In this document: piece by piece, positions 1-11,625 of the stretch | Layout: each line of letters begins with the position of its first letter | How positions within the stretch are numbered: the first letter of the stretch is position 1 | Source: Chaetorhynchus papuensis | Lineage: Eukaryota > Chordata > Aves > Passeriformes > Rhipiduridae | Assembly (NCBI GenBank): GCA_013396525.1 | Contig: VWYX01001280.1 | Coordinates: 142,644 to 206,643 of the forward strand | Reading direction: 5' to 3' | Length of the DNA: 64,000 nucleotides | Position numbers and translations under genes: made by a program | Notes under the pieces: generated by a model | Database searches by the model: none | What the model was told of the DNA's origin: nothing | The model's input: only the letters and a program-made list of their open reading frames with translations

Positions 1-247
1 AGACAAATGGCTTTCAACTGCCAGAGGGCAGGGTTAGATGGGATATTGGGAAGGAATTGTTCCCTGGGAGGGTGGGCAGGCCCTGGCACAGGGTGCCCAG
101 AGAAGCTGTGGCTGCCCCTGGATCCCTGGCAGTGCCCAAGGCCAGGTTTGATGGAGCTTGGAGCAGCCTGGGACAGTGGAAGGTGTCCCTGGGAACAAGA
201 TGAGTCTTAGGTCCCTTCCAGCCCAAACCATTCTATGATTCTGTGAT
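1..247 (+). mobile_element. CR1 LINE 3'-end fragment, sense strand plus
   Basis: A continuous match to the avian CR1 3' region: ...GGCAGGGTTAGATGGGATAT, GGCACAGGGTGCCCAGAGAA, GCTGTGGCTGCCCCTGGATC, then CCTTCCAGCCCAAACCATTC and the tail TATGATTCTGTGAT. The element starts at or before the window edge. Only 3' untranslated and terminal sequence is present; no ORF2 is left. Confidence 0.9.
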
Positions 248-1749
248 CTGATAAACTGACCTAAATCAATGCACGAATTAATCAGCATCTCAGATTTGTG
301 TAGGTGCCAGGGCTCACTGATTTCAAGCCCAATTTTTATCAACTAACACAACACAAAGCCATGTACAGTGGTGCTTTATACAACTCAGTGCATGCAGATG
401 TTTTCCCCAAGAGTCCCGAGGTGTCCATCAGCATTTTGGAAGTTCCTGAACCAGTCCCCAGTTCAGTCACTTTGAGATCTCCTACCCCAGGGATCGTCCC
501 CAGGCCTCAGAGCTGTCTCTGTCTCTGGCCAGCAGCTACAGATGAACCTTGGCAAACTCCACGTTTGGTGATACACTTTTGATAAAAAAGAAAATAATAT
601 TTTTAAAGCATATAGAAAGAAATATCTCAGCTTTGTATGAAAAGTCAGAAGAAGTGAGTCTAAAAGGCCATTTTAACAGTTAAACTGGAGTGGGGTGAGG
701 ACTCTGCTTGCTAACAGCTGTTTGCCAATAGAACATTCTCTGGCATTTTCTTTGAGGAAAGCTCAAAAGATCTTTTCACATTAACAGTCCCCAGAATGGG
801 TGTTAAGTTTCCTATTATTGTAAGAACAGCCTGGGAATCTCGGTGCCCTGCGTGGGAGCCAGATGCCCGGCCAAGCACAGGCAGCAGCTGGGGAACAGTT
901 GAGAAGTGCCCAGGAACTGTTGCCAGCTGGAAGGAAGATAAAACTCCCAAGGAAAAAGGAGATTTCAGAAGGAATTTGAAGTTGAGTTGGGGTGGCAGGA
1001 ACATGAATAAGTGATTATTTTAGTATTTGGAGGGGTAAAAAAAGATGTTTTAGCGATCCTGAAGAGACCGGAGTGAGCAGGGGTACTGAGAGAGGAGCTG
1101 GGGAGAGGGAGGAGCCGCAGTGCTCCAGAACAGGACAGCTGCTAATGCCCTCCAGAATCCCTGGGAAAACAGGAGGTCTGAGCTGGGGGTGAGGTCTGAA
1201 TGGATTCCAGATCCTCAGAGGAAATGGTCTTTAATTTTTGCATAACCTTGTTTCAAAAGAATCATTTGGTTTTGATACCATCAGTGCTTATTTCCTCAAC
1301 CTCATTTTCATCAGCAAGAAAAGGTAACACACTCCAGGTCTGCAGCCTGTTGGGTGGGGTCAGTTTGCAGAACATCAGGCAGCTGTGAAGTAACTTAATG
1401 AGCCAAAAGGAGGTGACTCTGATCATCCTAATCCCTCAATTCTCCACTGCTGTTTGATATCTTGCTCCATCAAAGCAGTGAATCACGAATTGCACAAATT
1501 AAATTCTATTCAAGGACACTTAAATATTAACAGAAGGGGACTGCAGATGAAGCTGTAGCGGCTTTGAATCTTAATTTTCAGCACTACTGTCAATCACTGC
1601 CATTGCTGTCATTACTGTGGATGTGCAAAAACGAGTTTTTCAAACAAGGATGAATAAATTGTTTACAAATACAGGTGTATATTCATTCCCGTGTGTAATA
1701 GAAGTTTATCTGGTTGCTGCTTGCCAAGAGGTTTTTGTACTCTGATAAT
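248..1749. other. Non-coding sequence, nothing recognised
   Basis: Unique intergenic sequence between the first CR1 copy and the gap. Open frames are short and without motifs. Confidence 0.6.
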
Positions 1750-2159
1750 NNNNNNNNNNNNNNNNNNNNNNNNNNNNNNNNNNNNNNNNNNNNNNNNNNN
1801 NNNNNNNNNNNNNNNNNNNNNNNNNNNNNNNNNNNNNNNNNNNNNNNNNNNNNNNNNNNNNNNNNNNNNNNNNNNNNNNNNNNNNNNNNNNNNNNNNNNN
1901 NNNNNNNNNNNNNNNNNNNNNNNNNNNNNNNNNNNNNNNNNNNNNNNNNNNNNNNNNNNNNNNNNNNNNNNNNNNNNNNNNNNNNNNNNNNNNNNNNNNN
2001 NNNNNNNNNNNNNNNNNNNNNNNNNNNNNNNNNNNNNNNNNNNNNNNNNNNNNNNNNNNNNNNNNNNNNNNNNNNNNNNNNNNNNNNNNNNNNNNNNNNN
2101 NNNNNNNNNNNNNNNNNNNNNNNNNNNNNNNNNNNNNNNNNNNNNNNNNNNNNNNNNNN
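1750..2159. other. Assembly gap (run of N)
   Basis: 410 unspecified bases directly followed by a GGAAA repeat. The gap most likely reflects unresolved microsatellite sequence, so its true length is unknown. Confidence 0.98.
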
Positions 2160-2254
2160 GGAAAGGAAAGGAAAGGAAAGGAAAGGAAAGGAAAGGAAAG
2201 GAAAGGAAAGGAAAGGAAAGGAAAGGAAAGGAAAGGAAAGGAAAGGAAAGGAAA
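2160..2254. repeat. GGAAA pentanucleotide microsatellite
   Basis: About 19 uninterrupted copies of GGAAA, starting at the gap edge. The array probably extends into the gap. The open frames across it on both strands are only repeat translations. Confidence 0.97.
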
Positions 2255-3616
2255 ATTGAAGGCACTGCTGTGAGTAATCAGCAGCACAGGGGCTGACTTG
2301 GGCAACAGCAATGCCTGCAGAGGGCCATGTCTGTGACAGGGACTGAATTCGCAGCCTCCTGGCTGTACTTCAGTCGGAGGAGCTGTGACAACTCAAATAT
2401 CAGATAAATACTGATCACACTCACTTGGATTTGTGTGGTTATGTTGAAAAGCAGCCCCCACTCCTGTGACAGGCTCCTTCCTCGATGGCCCCACTGCTCT
2501 TCAGCCCAGCAAGGAGTTCTGCAGATGCTCCCATGATAAGCTATGCAAAAATAGGCTCGTTCTCAAACTAATTCAGGCATTAAGATAAGCTGAAAGTCCA
2601 AAGCTTTATCTGAATCTGCTCACTGGATTCAGGGTGCACAGGAGCAGTTTCCACTGATACCTGCACGCTGTAGATCAGCTCATCCCCTGCCTTGTGCTTG
2701 GCATAATTACTTTAAATCAAATGACTCTGACAAAATGCAGATTCTCCTTCTAGTGCTCCCACTTATCATCAATTTTAAGTTGTAATCACAATTTTTTTTT
2801 AAACCCAAGCATTTTTTCATTCAAAAGCTCCCCAGCGTGCAGAAACAAGATATTTCCTGCCTACAATTCAGGGGATGAGATGCTGAGAGGAGCAGGCACT
2901 GTGGCAGGGGTTACTTTTCCTGCCTGTGGTGTAGTTCTGTACACTGCTCTCGTCCCTGGGATGGCTTAAAGCACACAGCAGAGCTGGGCTTTGTCACAGT
3001 GTGTACAGAATTATCTGCTCCAGCTGCCTTGAGGGAGCAGCTTGGATGCAGAATTGCAGGCATTGCTAGGAACTGCTCCAGCCAAAGGCATTTCAGGGGT
3101 GCTGAGCAGCAAATGAATGGAGCTGCACAGCTCCTGCTGCCTGCCAGCCCCAGCACGGTGGAGGGCAAGTGAAAACTGGTTATTGCTGCCATAAATGTCC
3201 CTCTGTGGCAGCTCTGTGCGTGTGTGTGCTGTTCCCTGGCCACCAGTGAGACCATCTGACTTTTCAAGGGTTAGAACCTCGCTTTGTGCCTGCTGCTGGT
3301 CTCAAAAGCAATTAAAAAGCTGTGAGATTGCACAGCACGTTCCCAGGAGCCTGAGCTAATCAAGGTGGTTCCCCCCAGCTCACTGTGGCTGGTTTGGTTC
3401 CACTGAGAGATGCAGTTCTAGTTCAAGTGGGCGTGTTTGGACTATATTTTGCAGTAAAAACGTGCTACAAAACAAACAGCTCTTCCTGAGAGCTCCGTGA
3501 ATTCCCCAGAGCCAGCGTGGCTGGAAGCTGCTTCCACTCTGTCCTGTGTGGAAGCCCTGACCATGGTCTGTGAGAGCTGCAGGTTCTGAATCACCCCCTC
3601 TCTCCTGGGGATGCTC
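2255..3616. other. Non-coding sequence, nothing recognised
   Basis: No repeat or exon was seen. The open frame on the minus strand at 2911-3267 shows no family signature. Confidence 0.55.
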
Positions 3617-3890
3617 ACCTGGAGAAGAGAAGGCTCCAAGGAGAACTTAGAGCCCCTTCCAGTGCCTAAAGGGGCTCCAAGAGGGCTGGAGAGGGACTGG
3701 GGACAAGGCATGGAGGGACAGGACACAGGGAATGGCTTCCCACTGACACAGGGCAGGGCTGGATGGGCTATTGGGAAGGAATTGTGGGCAGGCCCAGGCA
3801 CAGGGTGCCCAGAGAAGCTGTGGCTGCCCCTGGATCCCTGGAAGTGCCCAAGGCCAGGCTGGATGGGGCTTGGAGCAGCCTGGGATGGTA
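3617..3890 (+). mobile_element. CR1 LINE fragment, plus, 3' tail missing
   Basis: The longest CR1 copy in the window. It begins with CACCTGGAGAAGAGAAGGCT and continues through TTAGAGCCCCTTCCAGTGCC, GGACAGGACACAGGGAATGG and GGATGGGGCTTGGAGCAGCC. It stops before the usual CCAACCCAAACCATTC end, so it is 3'-truncated or deleted, which is unusual for CR1. Confidence 0.85.
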
Positions 3891-5681
3891 GAATTATGCA
3901 GCAAAGAAATGCAGGTGATTTTCCTGCAGAAGCAATAAAGAGCAAGAGCACTGATGCTCAATGAACACTCCTTAAATGAGCCCTGACCTGGCACTGCAGC
4001 CTCGTCAGGCTTTTCATGCAGAGCTGGGGGAGTCTAATGTGATTTAAAATGCATCCAAATTGCCAGCAGGGAAGGGGGACAAAGCTGACATCCAGACGGG
4101 CAGCTCCGGGAGGGGACCTGGGTCTGGGCCAGGCTGGGACACCTGAGGGTCGGTGTCTGTCTGCAGCACCTCCCCCCAGCCAGGGCAACCTTCCAGTGCC
4201 ACCAACACCACCAAACATTGTCCCACTTCCAGCCACTGGCTCCAATCCCAACTACTCTGCCTGACTGGGGCTCGTGGCCACCCTGACCTCGGCGTCCCAG
4301 GTGTGGAAATAACAGGAATGAAAACACTTCTGTAGGTGCTGGGCAAATCCAGAGCAAACGTGTTTAAGATAGGGGAAAAAAATAATTTAAAAAGAACTAT
4401 TTTAAGCCTGTGGCTGACTGTGTTTCTTGGGAGCAGAGCAGCCCACAGGCCATCTGTCTCCTGGAGAACTGGCCTCTGAGACTGGGCACAGACAGATCCT
4501 CCAGCACACCATGGCTTAGGAATCGGCTCCAAGATGGGCAGGAGTGGTTTATTTGCTGGCTCAGGACACCCATCCGTGGGCAGTAATCCCCTCCTCATCC
4601 CCCTGGTGAGAGGCAGCTGAAGGAGAGGTCACCAGGATTTGCCCCGAATAGCCTGGGTTCACAGTGCAGGCTGCAGCCAAGGTTTGGATAAGCATAAAAA
4701 GCTTTGGATAAGCCCTATTAAAGCAAAGGTCAGATGAGATCACTCGGCTGCTGATCGCTCATGAGCAAAGTATTGTTCTCAGTTTCCACAAGGGATCCTG
4801 ACTTTTGAGGAGATGGGTTTTCCAGGGACTGCTTCTCTCTGATGTTAACAGGAGGTGTCAAATCAAAGTGGGTTTTTTTCCCCTGCTTGTCATCATCCTC
4901 AGAAAAGTCCCATCGAGGCCAGCTCTGAAAACCTTCCTGGCTTGCACAGTCCCTCAGATATCACAGCAGAAATCACCAGCAACTGATGAAACTCTGCAAA
5001 CCCCTCCTCATTTAAACAGCACCAGACATACATATGCTGGGATTCAGGAGGAAAAATCTTCTAAATCCAGAAAAAATGGGTTGGAAGCTGTTGGGAAGAT
5101 GCTTTAGGGGAAGGTCCTCCTGTCCTGAGCCTTGGGGTGAGTGAACAAAACCAACCCAGGGACATCTCCTTTTCATCTACTGCACAAACATCAGCAGTGC
5201 AAAGCAGCCTGGCAGATCCCTCCTCCTCATCCCCCTGATTACAGGAATGCTGATAAACCTCTGCCAGTGCCCCCCAGGCACAGCCCTGCTCGGATGATTT
5301 CCCCATGAACATTTTTTCCTGGCTCAGCTCACTGCCCCACTCACAGATTTGCTTCATCCCAGTAACCGATTTGCTCTTTCCAGAGTCCTAATCACTGAAA
5401 CAGAATATTTAACAAAACCAGATGTGTTTATCCAATATGAGGAGTCATAGTTGGCTGGGAGAATGTGGAAACAAGTGATGGAGACTGCCAAGTGCTCGTG
5501 AGCGCTGTTAATGGTACAGTGCAAAAGAGATGTCCAAAAAGACAGCTCCAAAAAGTGAACCTTAACCCTTGGAAGGACTAAATGAGATGAAGGCAGGGCT
5601 TGTCCCTTGCTGCTCTCCCCCATCCATGCCCAGCTCTCACCGATGCAGTGACACTCAAAAAAATCACTGAGGCCACTGGAT
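3891..5681. other. Non-coding sequence, GC-richer than average
   Basis: Several overlapping open frames lie on the minus strand (4034-4598) because the stretch is GC-rich and poor in stop codons. No domain, splice signals or conserved motif was recognised. Confidence 0.55.
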
Positions 5682-5720
5682 ACTGCAAAGGTGACAGCAG
5701 ATTTCTGTCACCTTTGCAGT
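5682..5720. repeat. Perfect 16-bp inverted repeat at the head of the minisatellite
   Basis: ACTGCAAAGGTGACAG (5682-5697) is the exact reverse complement of CTGTCACCTTTGCAGT (5705-5720), separated by seven bases (CAGATTT). The right arm recurs in each minisatellite unit; the left arm occurs once. Confidence 0.93.
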
Positions 5721-5832
5721 CATTTCCCCTCTGGGACAGCAGATTTCTGTCACCTTTGCAGTCATTTCCCCTCTGGGACAGCAGATTTCTGTCACCTTTG
5801 CAGTCATTTCCCCTCTGGGACAGCAGATTTCT
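5693..5832. repeat. 42-bp minisatellite, 3.3 copies
   Basis: Copies start at 5693, 5735 and 5777, with a partial copy from 5819. The unit begins GACAGCAGATTTCTGTCACC and ends TCATTTCCCCTCTGG. Copies are identical as far as I can read, so the duplication is young or homogenised. 42 is a multiple of three, so a reading frame stays open across it, but there is no other sign of coding. Confidence 0.95.
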
Positions 5833-6849
5833 TCAGAAGTGTGTCCTGACCCCCAGCTCTGCAGCCCCAACTGTGATTTGAGTGGATCCTTGTTACACTC
5901 AGACCCTGGGGCCCTGGCAGGCACCAGTGGGGCAGGAACTTTCCCCTGGAACTGGTTCATATGAGCTTTGGCCACTGGGTCTTCAAATGCTCAGCATAAA
6001 GTAAAATAGAGTAAAACTTACCCTGCTGATAAAGGCTGGCAAGCACCAGAGTGTGAAGAGGCAATTCAATTAATTATTGAACAATTAATTCAGAGATTAT
6101 CCTCCTATTAGGAATGTCATTGCAGTGACACATGCAGATGAGAACTTGAATTTAATATACACACCTGTGGAGATTGTATTTTCATTGGAAAGCCCTCCAA
6201 AAATTGTAAAAGGGGTTAAAGAAAAGTTGCTAAAAGGAGATGAACATCCTCTGGATCTCCAGAATATGTTGCAAAAGCTCTCTGAAGGCTGGGAGAGCAC
6301 AGGAGCAAACCCACGAATCAGAAGTTCCTTTGGGGAAAATCAAGCTCTGACCTGGCTGAAGAGATACCAGCCAGGCCCTCTGAGCTCCAGATCTGCAGAC
6401 AATGGTTGTTTTTCACTGAAAATCAGAAACTGAGGGTGACTGGCATTGCTTAAGACAAGACATTGAATGTCTGCAATGAAGGCAGTAGCAATCAGTGATT
6501 TGGACACCAGCCTTGTTTTTTTGGCTGAGTCTCTGCCAGTGTTCAAATGCCTTCCCCCCCTGAGCATTTAAAGGAAAAAATTAAAACCATTTTGGTGAGG
6601 ATGAAAGGCAGGAAGTCCTCAGAGAAGGGAAGTAACTTCAAGAGAGAAATTCCCCTTCACCTATCAAACATTATCTTGTACTTGCAAGTCTTTTGGGCTT
6701 GCAGCTAAAAGGGTCCTTTTGATAGAAATATTGCCTGAGGGGCTAAGTCGGGTTGCTATAAAAGGTGTCAGGAATTTTAGGAAAAGTGTTAATCCTTAAG
6801 GGATTCCTTGTGCTAGGTGTGGAAGGAAGGAGGGTTGGGTGGCTAAAAA
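5833..6849. other. Non-coding sequence with one unassigned open frame
   Basis: A 102-codon open frame at 6125-6433 (plus) is lysine/glutamate-rich but matches no family I know. Nothing else was seen. Confidence 0.5.
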
Positions 6850-7082
6850 AGAGGGCAGGGTTAGATGGGATATTGGGCAGGAATTGTTCCCTGGGAGGGT
6901 GAAGGTGGCGAGGCCCTGGCACAGGGTGCCCAGAGAAGCTGTGACTGCCCCTGGATCCCTGGAAGTGCCCAAGGCCAGGCTGGACAGGGCTTGGAGCAAC
7001 CTGGGGCAGTGGAATGACAAGGGGTGGAAGGGGATGATTTCCAAGGTCCCTTCCAGCCCAAACCATCCTGTGATTCTGTGGT
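6850..7082 (+). mobile_element. CR1 LINE 3'-end fragment, plus
   Basis: It runs from GAGGGCAGGGTTAGATGGGA to CCCTTCCAGCCCAAACCATC and CTGTGATTCTGTGG. It is very close in sequence and length to the copy at 1-247, including TATTGGG and CCTGGGAGGGTG. The two therefore belong to the same CR1 subfamily. Confidence 0.9.
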
Positions 7083-9347
7083 GAAACGCTCAGCCCCATC
7101 CTCCCAGTCTCATTCCTCTGCCTCAGTTCTGTTCCAGAAAAGTGCATCACCTGTCTCCCTTGGAAACCATCCCCATGGCAACAGGAATGTCTCCATGCAG
7201 ACATGGCAGGGCTCTGACAGCCCCTTCTTTCTGTGACACTTCTGACAGCACCGTCCCGAGGCTGTCGGAGAGACGATGGGAGCTCACCTGTGTCAGGACA
7301 CCGCTTGGAAGATTTTCCACTGAGAACTTGTTTTTGCAGTCTTTCACTCTCCTGGCTCTTGAACTCTCAGTCTGTGTATCACGACTGCAATTTTATCTGA
7401 AATGTGTTGCAAAATCCACGTATTTGCCTTTATCAGCAGAAATCTGTAACCTCAAATGGGATGTTTTTGACAAGACCTACTTTCCATAAAGCCACCCTGC
7501 CAAACACCACGAGCTGCTACTTTCCAAACTCAATCCCACATTGGCTTTTCAGTTGTGGGTTTGTTTTTTTTTCTGCTTCTGATGCTGAGAAAGTTTACTT
7601 GTACCTACGCCACCAACACCATGAATTTCTCACTACACTCTTTAGGGATAAACACTGTTATCATTTTCCCCACTCTGGTGAGAGTAAATATGCCACCTCT
7701 GAGCATGTCACAAATTTACCAATTGAAACCACTCCGTGCACTGCTGGCTGGGGGGGATAAGAGGGAGAGTGTGTGGATGCAGGGTGATCACCTAGGGCTC
7801 CAGCAATTGGAGTCAGGAATTCTGATTTCAGAAGCATAAAACTTCTCCCCCAGGGCATGTTACCAGCCACAGCCAACAGCTCCGGGCTGTGTCCCAAACA
7901 TCTGCAGGTCCAGGAAGGTCGAGACCCTTTGGAGTGATGCTCACAATGAAATCTGTCACAGCTGGGCTTTCTCTGCACACGAAGACATGGTAACACAGGC
8001 TGCCAGCATGTTTTTTGTTTAATCCCTACTGCACAGAGATGCACGAGTAAAATTTCACGTGAGGAAAAAAAGGTTAAAAAACAAACTGTGGTTTGTAACA
8101 CCAAGATGTACTTTAAACTTTCACTAAATTGCACAGCCAGCATTGAGCTGATCTTCTCTGATCTAGATTTTAAAGGCCACAAGAATTGCTTATTCCTCAC
8201 CAAGAACAAGGGACAACTTGGTACCTTGCACTCCCTGTGGAAAAGTCAGGTGTGGGTGAACACTGACACAACTTAAATGGTAAATTCTCACTCTTACTGA
8301 GGGCTCAAGGCACTCTGCTCAGCTGTGCCCTTCTGGGAGGTCCCAGAGGCTCTTGCTGCCCTTGAGAGGACTAGGAAAATAAGGGAGTGCTGTTTGTACT
8401 GCCCAAAACAAGGGGATAGAAAGGAATAATGGAAACTGTGATTTGGGGCTATAGTTACACCTGAGAGTTTCTCTCACTTAGAAACCATCAATCTTTTTGG
8501 AGATCCTTCCCTGGAGGTGAGAGGGCAGAGTTACACTCACCCAACTGAGCCCCTACATAAATCCAGGTGACACAAGAGATGAAAAAGAGCTCCTGTCACT
8601 CTGAGTTGCAGCAGAAGGAATTTCAGTATCAGCCTCTCTGCTGTGACATTAAGGAAGGGAGAAGGGGCCCACAGCTGCACCAGGAATTACACCTCAGAAC
8701 AAACAACCTTCTCTTTTACCTGTGACTGGGAACAGCTCTGCAGAGTCATGGCAATGAAAACTTTGAAATATTTTTTGCGTTTTTAATGGAGTTTAAAAAA
8801 TATTCCTTCTATTTGTTTTTTTTGTTTTTTTTTTTTTCTCTGTGCTTGTCTTTCTGTCAGCGCCTATGCCAAGAACCATCCTGGAACTGCTCTGAAAACA
8901 TCAATCCACAAAAGTGGTTTATCCTTCCCAGATACCCACATGCAGGCACACCTCAGGGTCATAATTAGGCAGGAAAAATGTCCCTTTTTTGCTGTAAAAA
9001 GCAAAGCAGGGCCCGTGATGTGCTGGGAGGATGGGATGGAGGCGGTGGGAGCTGCCTGAAGATCCCGGTCCTGGCTGCTGGCAGGAACGACAGATGGTGT
9101 TTGTCAAGAGGATAGAGATTTACCTTCTTATTTTACCATGGAAATACAGCAGCAAGAACGCCATCAACATTCACTATTTTATCCAACAGATTTAAGAAAT
9201 GTATCCCACATGGGAAAAAAAAACCCCAAACCACAACAAAGCCCAACAGGACCCCTGCAGGAAAACAGAGCGCCAGATGCAGCTGGAAATCCCAATTAAA
9301 AGAAGCAGTTGTGTTTATCAAGAGACAATGGCAGCCATTGCATGTAA
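7083..9347. other. Non-coding sequence, nothing firm
   Basis: It contains T-rich tracts (8817-8837) and a 182-codon open frame on the minus strand (7661-8209) without motifs or coding texture. The neighbours BTBD16 or PLEKHA1, expected beyond TACC2 in mammals, were not recognised here. Confidence 0.5.
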
Positions 9348-9353
9348 TTTATT
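9348..9353 (-). terminator. Possible AATAAA for the Ly6-like gene
   Basis: An AATAAA on the minus strand, 2.07 kb after the Ly6-like stop. I saw no nearer canonical AATAAA in a manual read, so a long 3' UTR ending near 9330 is possible. It would contain an antisense CR1 at 10731-10870. The link is weak. Confidence 0.25.
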
Positions 9354-10423
9354 TTCTCATTAAGGAAATGCACTGAGCACATACAGAGATTACATTCAAC
9401 ACAGATTTATCATTACAGAACCATACCAAGACAAAGATACAATCAATACCTGCTGCCCGTAGCAGAAGAGATTGAAGGAAGTGCTTCAAGCTGAGAATGA
9501 AATGAAAAATATTTACACCAATTTAAGTGATTTTTACACAGATGAGACGCTGGAGTCCAAATTAACATTCTCAGCCGAGACCTGCTGCATTGTTGCAACC
9601 TTTGTACTCAACAGCTTTATCAGACTGGTGCCTAGAGACTAAAAATAGAGCAGAGCTGCCTTGTCTGAGCCCATCTGAACAAAACCCCAGGAGAATCCAG
9701 CCAGCCTGAAGCCACAGCCTACACGAGATGATGGAAGGATCCACACTGGGAAAAGAGCACAGTGAAACAAGGAGACAGCTCGGCCCCCGTGCAAGGAGCA
9801 GCTACAAGGCAGGCAAGGGTTACACTCTGCAGGGAGGGTTCACTGGTTTACCTTGAAGCAGCTCTCTGGGGTTTGCAACCTTAATAAAATGTTGGTCAAC
9901 GTGAAGAATTTTACGACACACTGCCTGCCTGGAACTGATTTTTCAAAGAATTATACTGAAATAAAGTCACAACACAAAGCTAGTGGAAAAACTACTTTGC
10001 CACGTATTTTGTGAGTTCCATAAATTTGATGACCTGACCTTTTTGCTACTAGGCAACTAAAACTAGAACTGGAAAGATCACCTCTACTTCAGTTACACCA
10101 GCTGGACTCTAAGCCAATCCTGTGCATGTTTGTGTGCCAGGGGTTGGACCAGATCATCACAGCTGGACATTAAAATCTACCAATATCACTCATCTGCTTG
10201 CCTGGTGCTCTGAGTTTTGGATCAAAGGAGGTAGTGATGCACAATTCCTTCTACTGTGTGACCCCTTCTGGATCATTTACTTGGTTAAACTGCTGTGAGT
10301 GGGATTATTAAAAATATTGATTTAGTCCCTTATGCCTCTAAAGATCTCCAAGTAATTCAATTCACTGCAAAATGAACAGGATACATAAACCACTTCAACT
10401 CAAACAAATCACTGAAGGGGCAG

Positions 10424-10444
10424 ATATATATATATATATATATA
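10424..10444. repeat. TA dinucleotide microsatellite
   Basis: About ten AT/TA units within GCAGATATATATATATATAT, ending at TACACTC. It lies in the non-coding region downstream of the Ly6-like gene. Confidence 0.9.
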
Positions 10445-10730
10445 CACTCTTACTCTCAAAGACTGAAGTGGAGAATTATCTACATAATTGAAACCTCAAG
10501 AAGAATTATAAACTCAAGTTATAATTTGCCTACATGACAGGGACTAACCACTTGTTTTTAAAACCAGCAGGGGAGATAGATTGAGCCAATCTTTGGATGG
10601 ATTTTACCAGTTCAAAAACAACTTCCAAGCTCTTCTTTCTTCTTCTTCTTTCAATGCTGTGGTGAGATTCTCAAAGGATCAGAAAAGAGAAGGCTGGAAG
10701 GTGGTTTTTTCCAAGGAAATACACACAAGC

Positions 10731-10870
10731 ATAGAACCACAGAATGGTTTGGGTTGGAAGGGACCTTAAAGCCCATCCAGTTCCAACCCCCTGCCATGGG
10801 CAGGGACACCTTCCACTATCCCAGGTTGCTCCAAGCCCTGTCCAACCTGACCTTGGACACTGCCAGGGAT
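10731..10870 (-). mobile_element. CR1 LINE 3'-end fragment, antisense
   Basis: It reads AGAATGGTTTGGGTTGGAAG, CAACCCCCTGCCATGGGCAG and GGACACCTTCCACTATCCCA, with the CR1 end at the left (ATAGAACCACAG). It ends at CACTGCCAGGGATATT, immediately followed by an ATACA pentanucleotide run. It lies in the possible 3' UTR of the Ly6-like gene. Confidence 0.9.
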
Positions 10871-10872
10871 AT

Positions 10873-10897
10873 TAATATACAATACAATACAATACAC
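10873..10897. repeat. ATACA pentanucleotide run next to a CR1 end
   Basis: About four units (ATACAATACAATACAATACA), immediately beyond the truncated side of the CR1 at 10731-10870. It may have arisen at the insertion boundary. Confidence 0.8.
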
Positions 10898-11419
10898 TAC
10901 ACCTCCATGCATTATTCTCTCAGTGACCTTCTCTTACCAGTCTGCATCAATACTAAATCATCTGAATTTCAAGTTTCCTTGCTTTGTCCAGCACGCCAGT
11001 GCTCTCTGAAAGATTAACTTGCTTGCTAGAATTTTCAGTCACTTTGTGCTTGAAAATTTTAGCTTGCTTTTGAATGTCTGCCAACAGTAAACAGCACTAG
11101 GCAGACATTTGCCTTTTACCTTACTACCGGGCTACCTGCAGCAAACATTTCTCCTTATCTAAATCGCAGGAAAATGTTACGTATTTGCACAATCAACCCC
11201 TTGGGATAAACAACAGGGCAGCATTCCTTACACAGAGATCAAGACCTATTTAGCAGATGAAATAATTTCTACCTAAACATCTGTCAGGCCTTCCTACAGC
11301 TGTCTGCCTAGTGAGATAAATGGTACATGGAGCAGTGTGATTAGGAAATATTATCATCCCTTGCTAAGAAGGCAGAGTTGTTGCTTCAGTATACTCTTTT
11401 TTTTTTTTTCTTCCTCCCC

Positions 11420-11625
11420 TCATGTCAGCTTCACCAAGGGGTGCCAGAGCAGTGTGAAGATGAGGAGGGAGAGGTAGCTGCTGGAGCTGGTGAGCCTGGG
11501 GGCCTGACTCTTGGCGTTGCAGTTGTTGGAGTAGCAGCAGTGGACGCTCACTCCGGGCGCCCTCGAGCCGTCCCTCCTCGCCCGCTCGCAGAAGGACCTG
11601 AACGAGCAGGACTTCATGATGCCAC
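11420..11625 (-). CDS. Ly6-like gene coding exon 3 (second half of LU domain, GPI tail)
   Basis: 206 nt: two bases, 67 codons and a stop. The acceptor is GCTCTGTTCCAG. It encodes GIMKSCSFRSFCERARRDGS, RAPGVSVHCCYSNNCNAKSQ and APRLTSSSS followed by a hydrophobic C-terminus. It contains cysteines 6-10 with the CC...NNCN signature. The loop between Cys7 and Cys8 is markedly basic (ERARRDGSR). The exon is GC-rich relative to its surroundings. Confidence 0.9.

Larger units (their letters stand above)
9354..11419. other. Region downstream of the Ly6-like stop, possible 3' UTR
   Basis: AT-rich, with a TA microsatellite, one antisense CR1 and an ATACA run. It has no coding signs. It may be transcribed as the Ly6-like 3' UTR if the AATAAA at 9348-9353 is used. 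Confidence 0.4.

Noticed and set aside
1663..2311. Open frames of about 200 codons across the gap and GGAAA repeat
   Set aside because: They consist of unknown residues and microsatellite translation only.
4044..4598. 184-codon minus-strand frame with overlapping frames
   Set aside because: GC-rich, proline/leucine-rich translation in several frames at once, which is typical of stop-poor non-coding sequence.
6125..6433. 102-codon plus-strand frame with a helical-looking Lys/Glu-rich segment (SPPKIVKGVKEKLLKGDEHP)
   Set aside because: Suggestive texture only. I recognise no family, and there are no convincing flanking splice sites that I can tie to another exon.
7661..8209. 182-codon minus-strand open frame
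   Set aside because: The composition is random-looking, with no motif, no repeat and no splice logic. Treated as chance.
10138..10165. GGGGTTGGACCAGATCATCA resembling the CR1 3' block
   Set aside because: The flanks do not continue into the CR1 terminus (no CCTTCCAACC or ATTCTGTGATTC), so a 20-base match alone is too weak.
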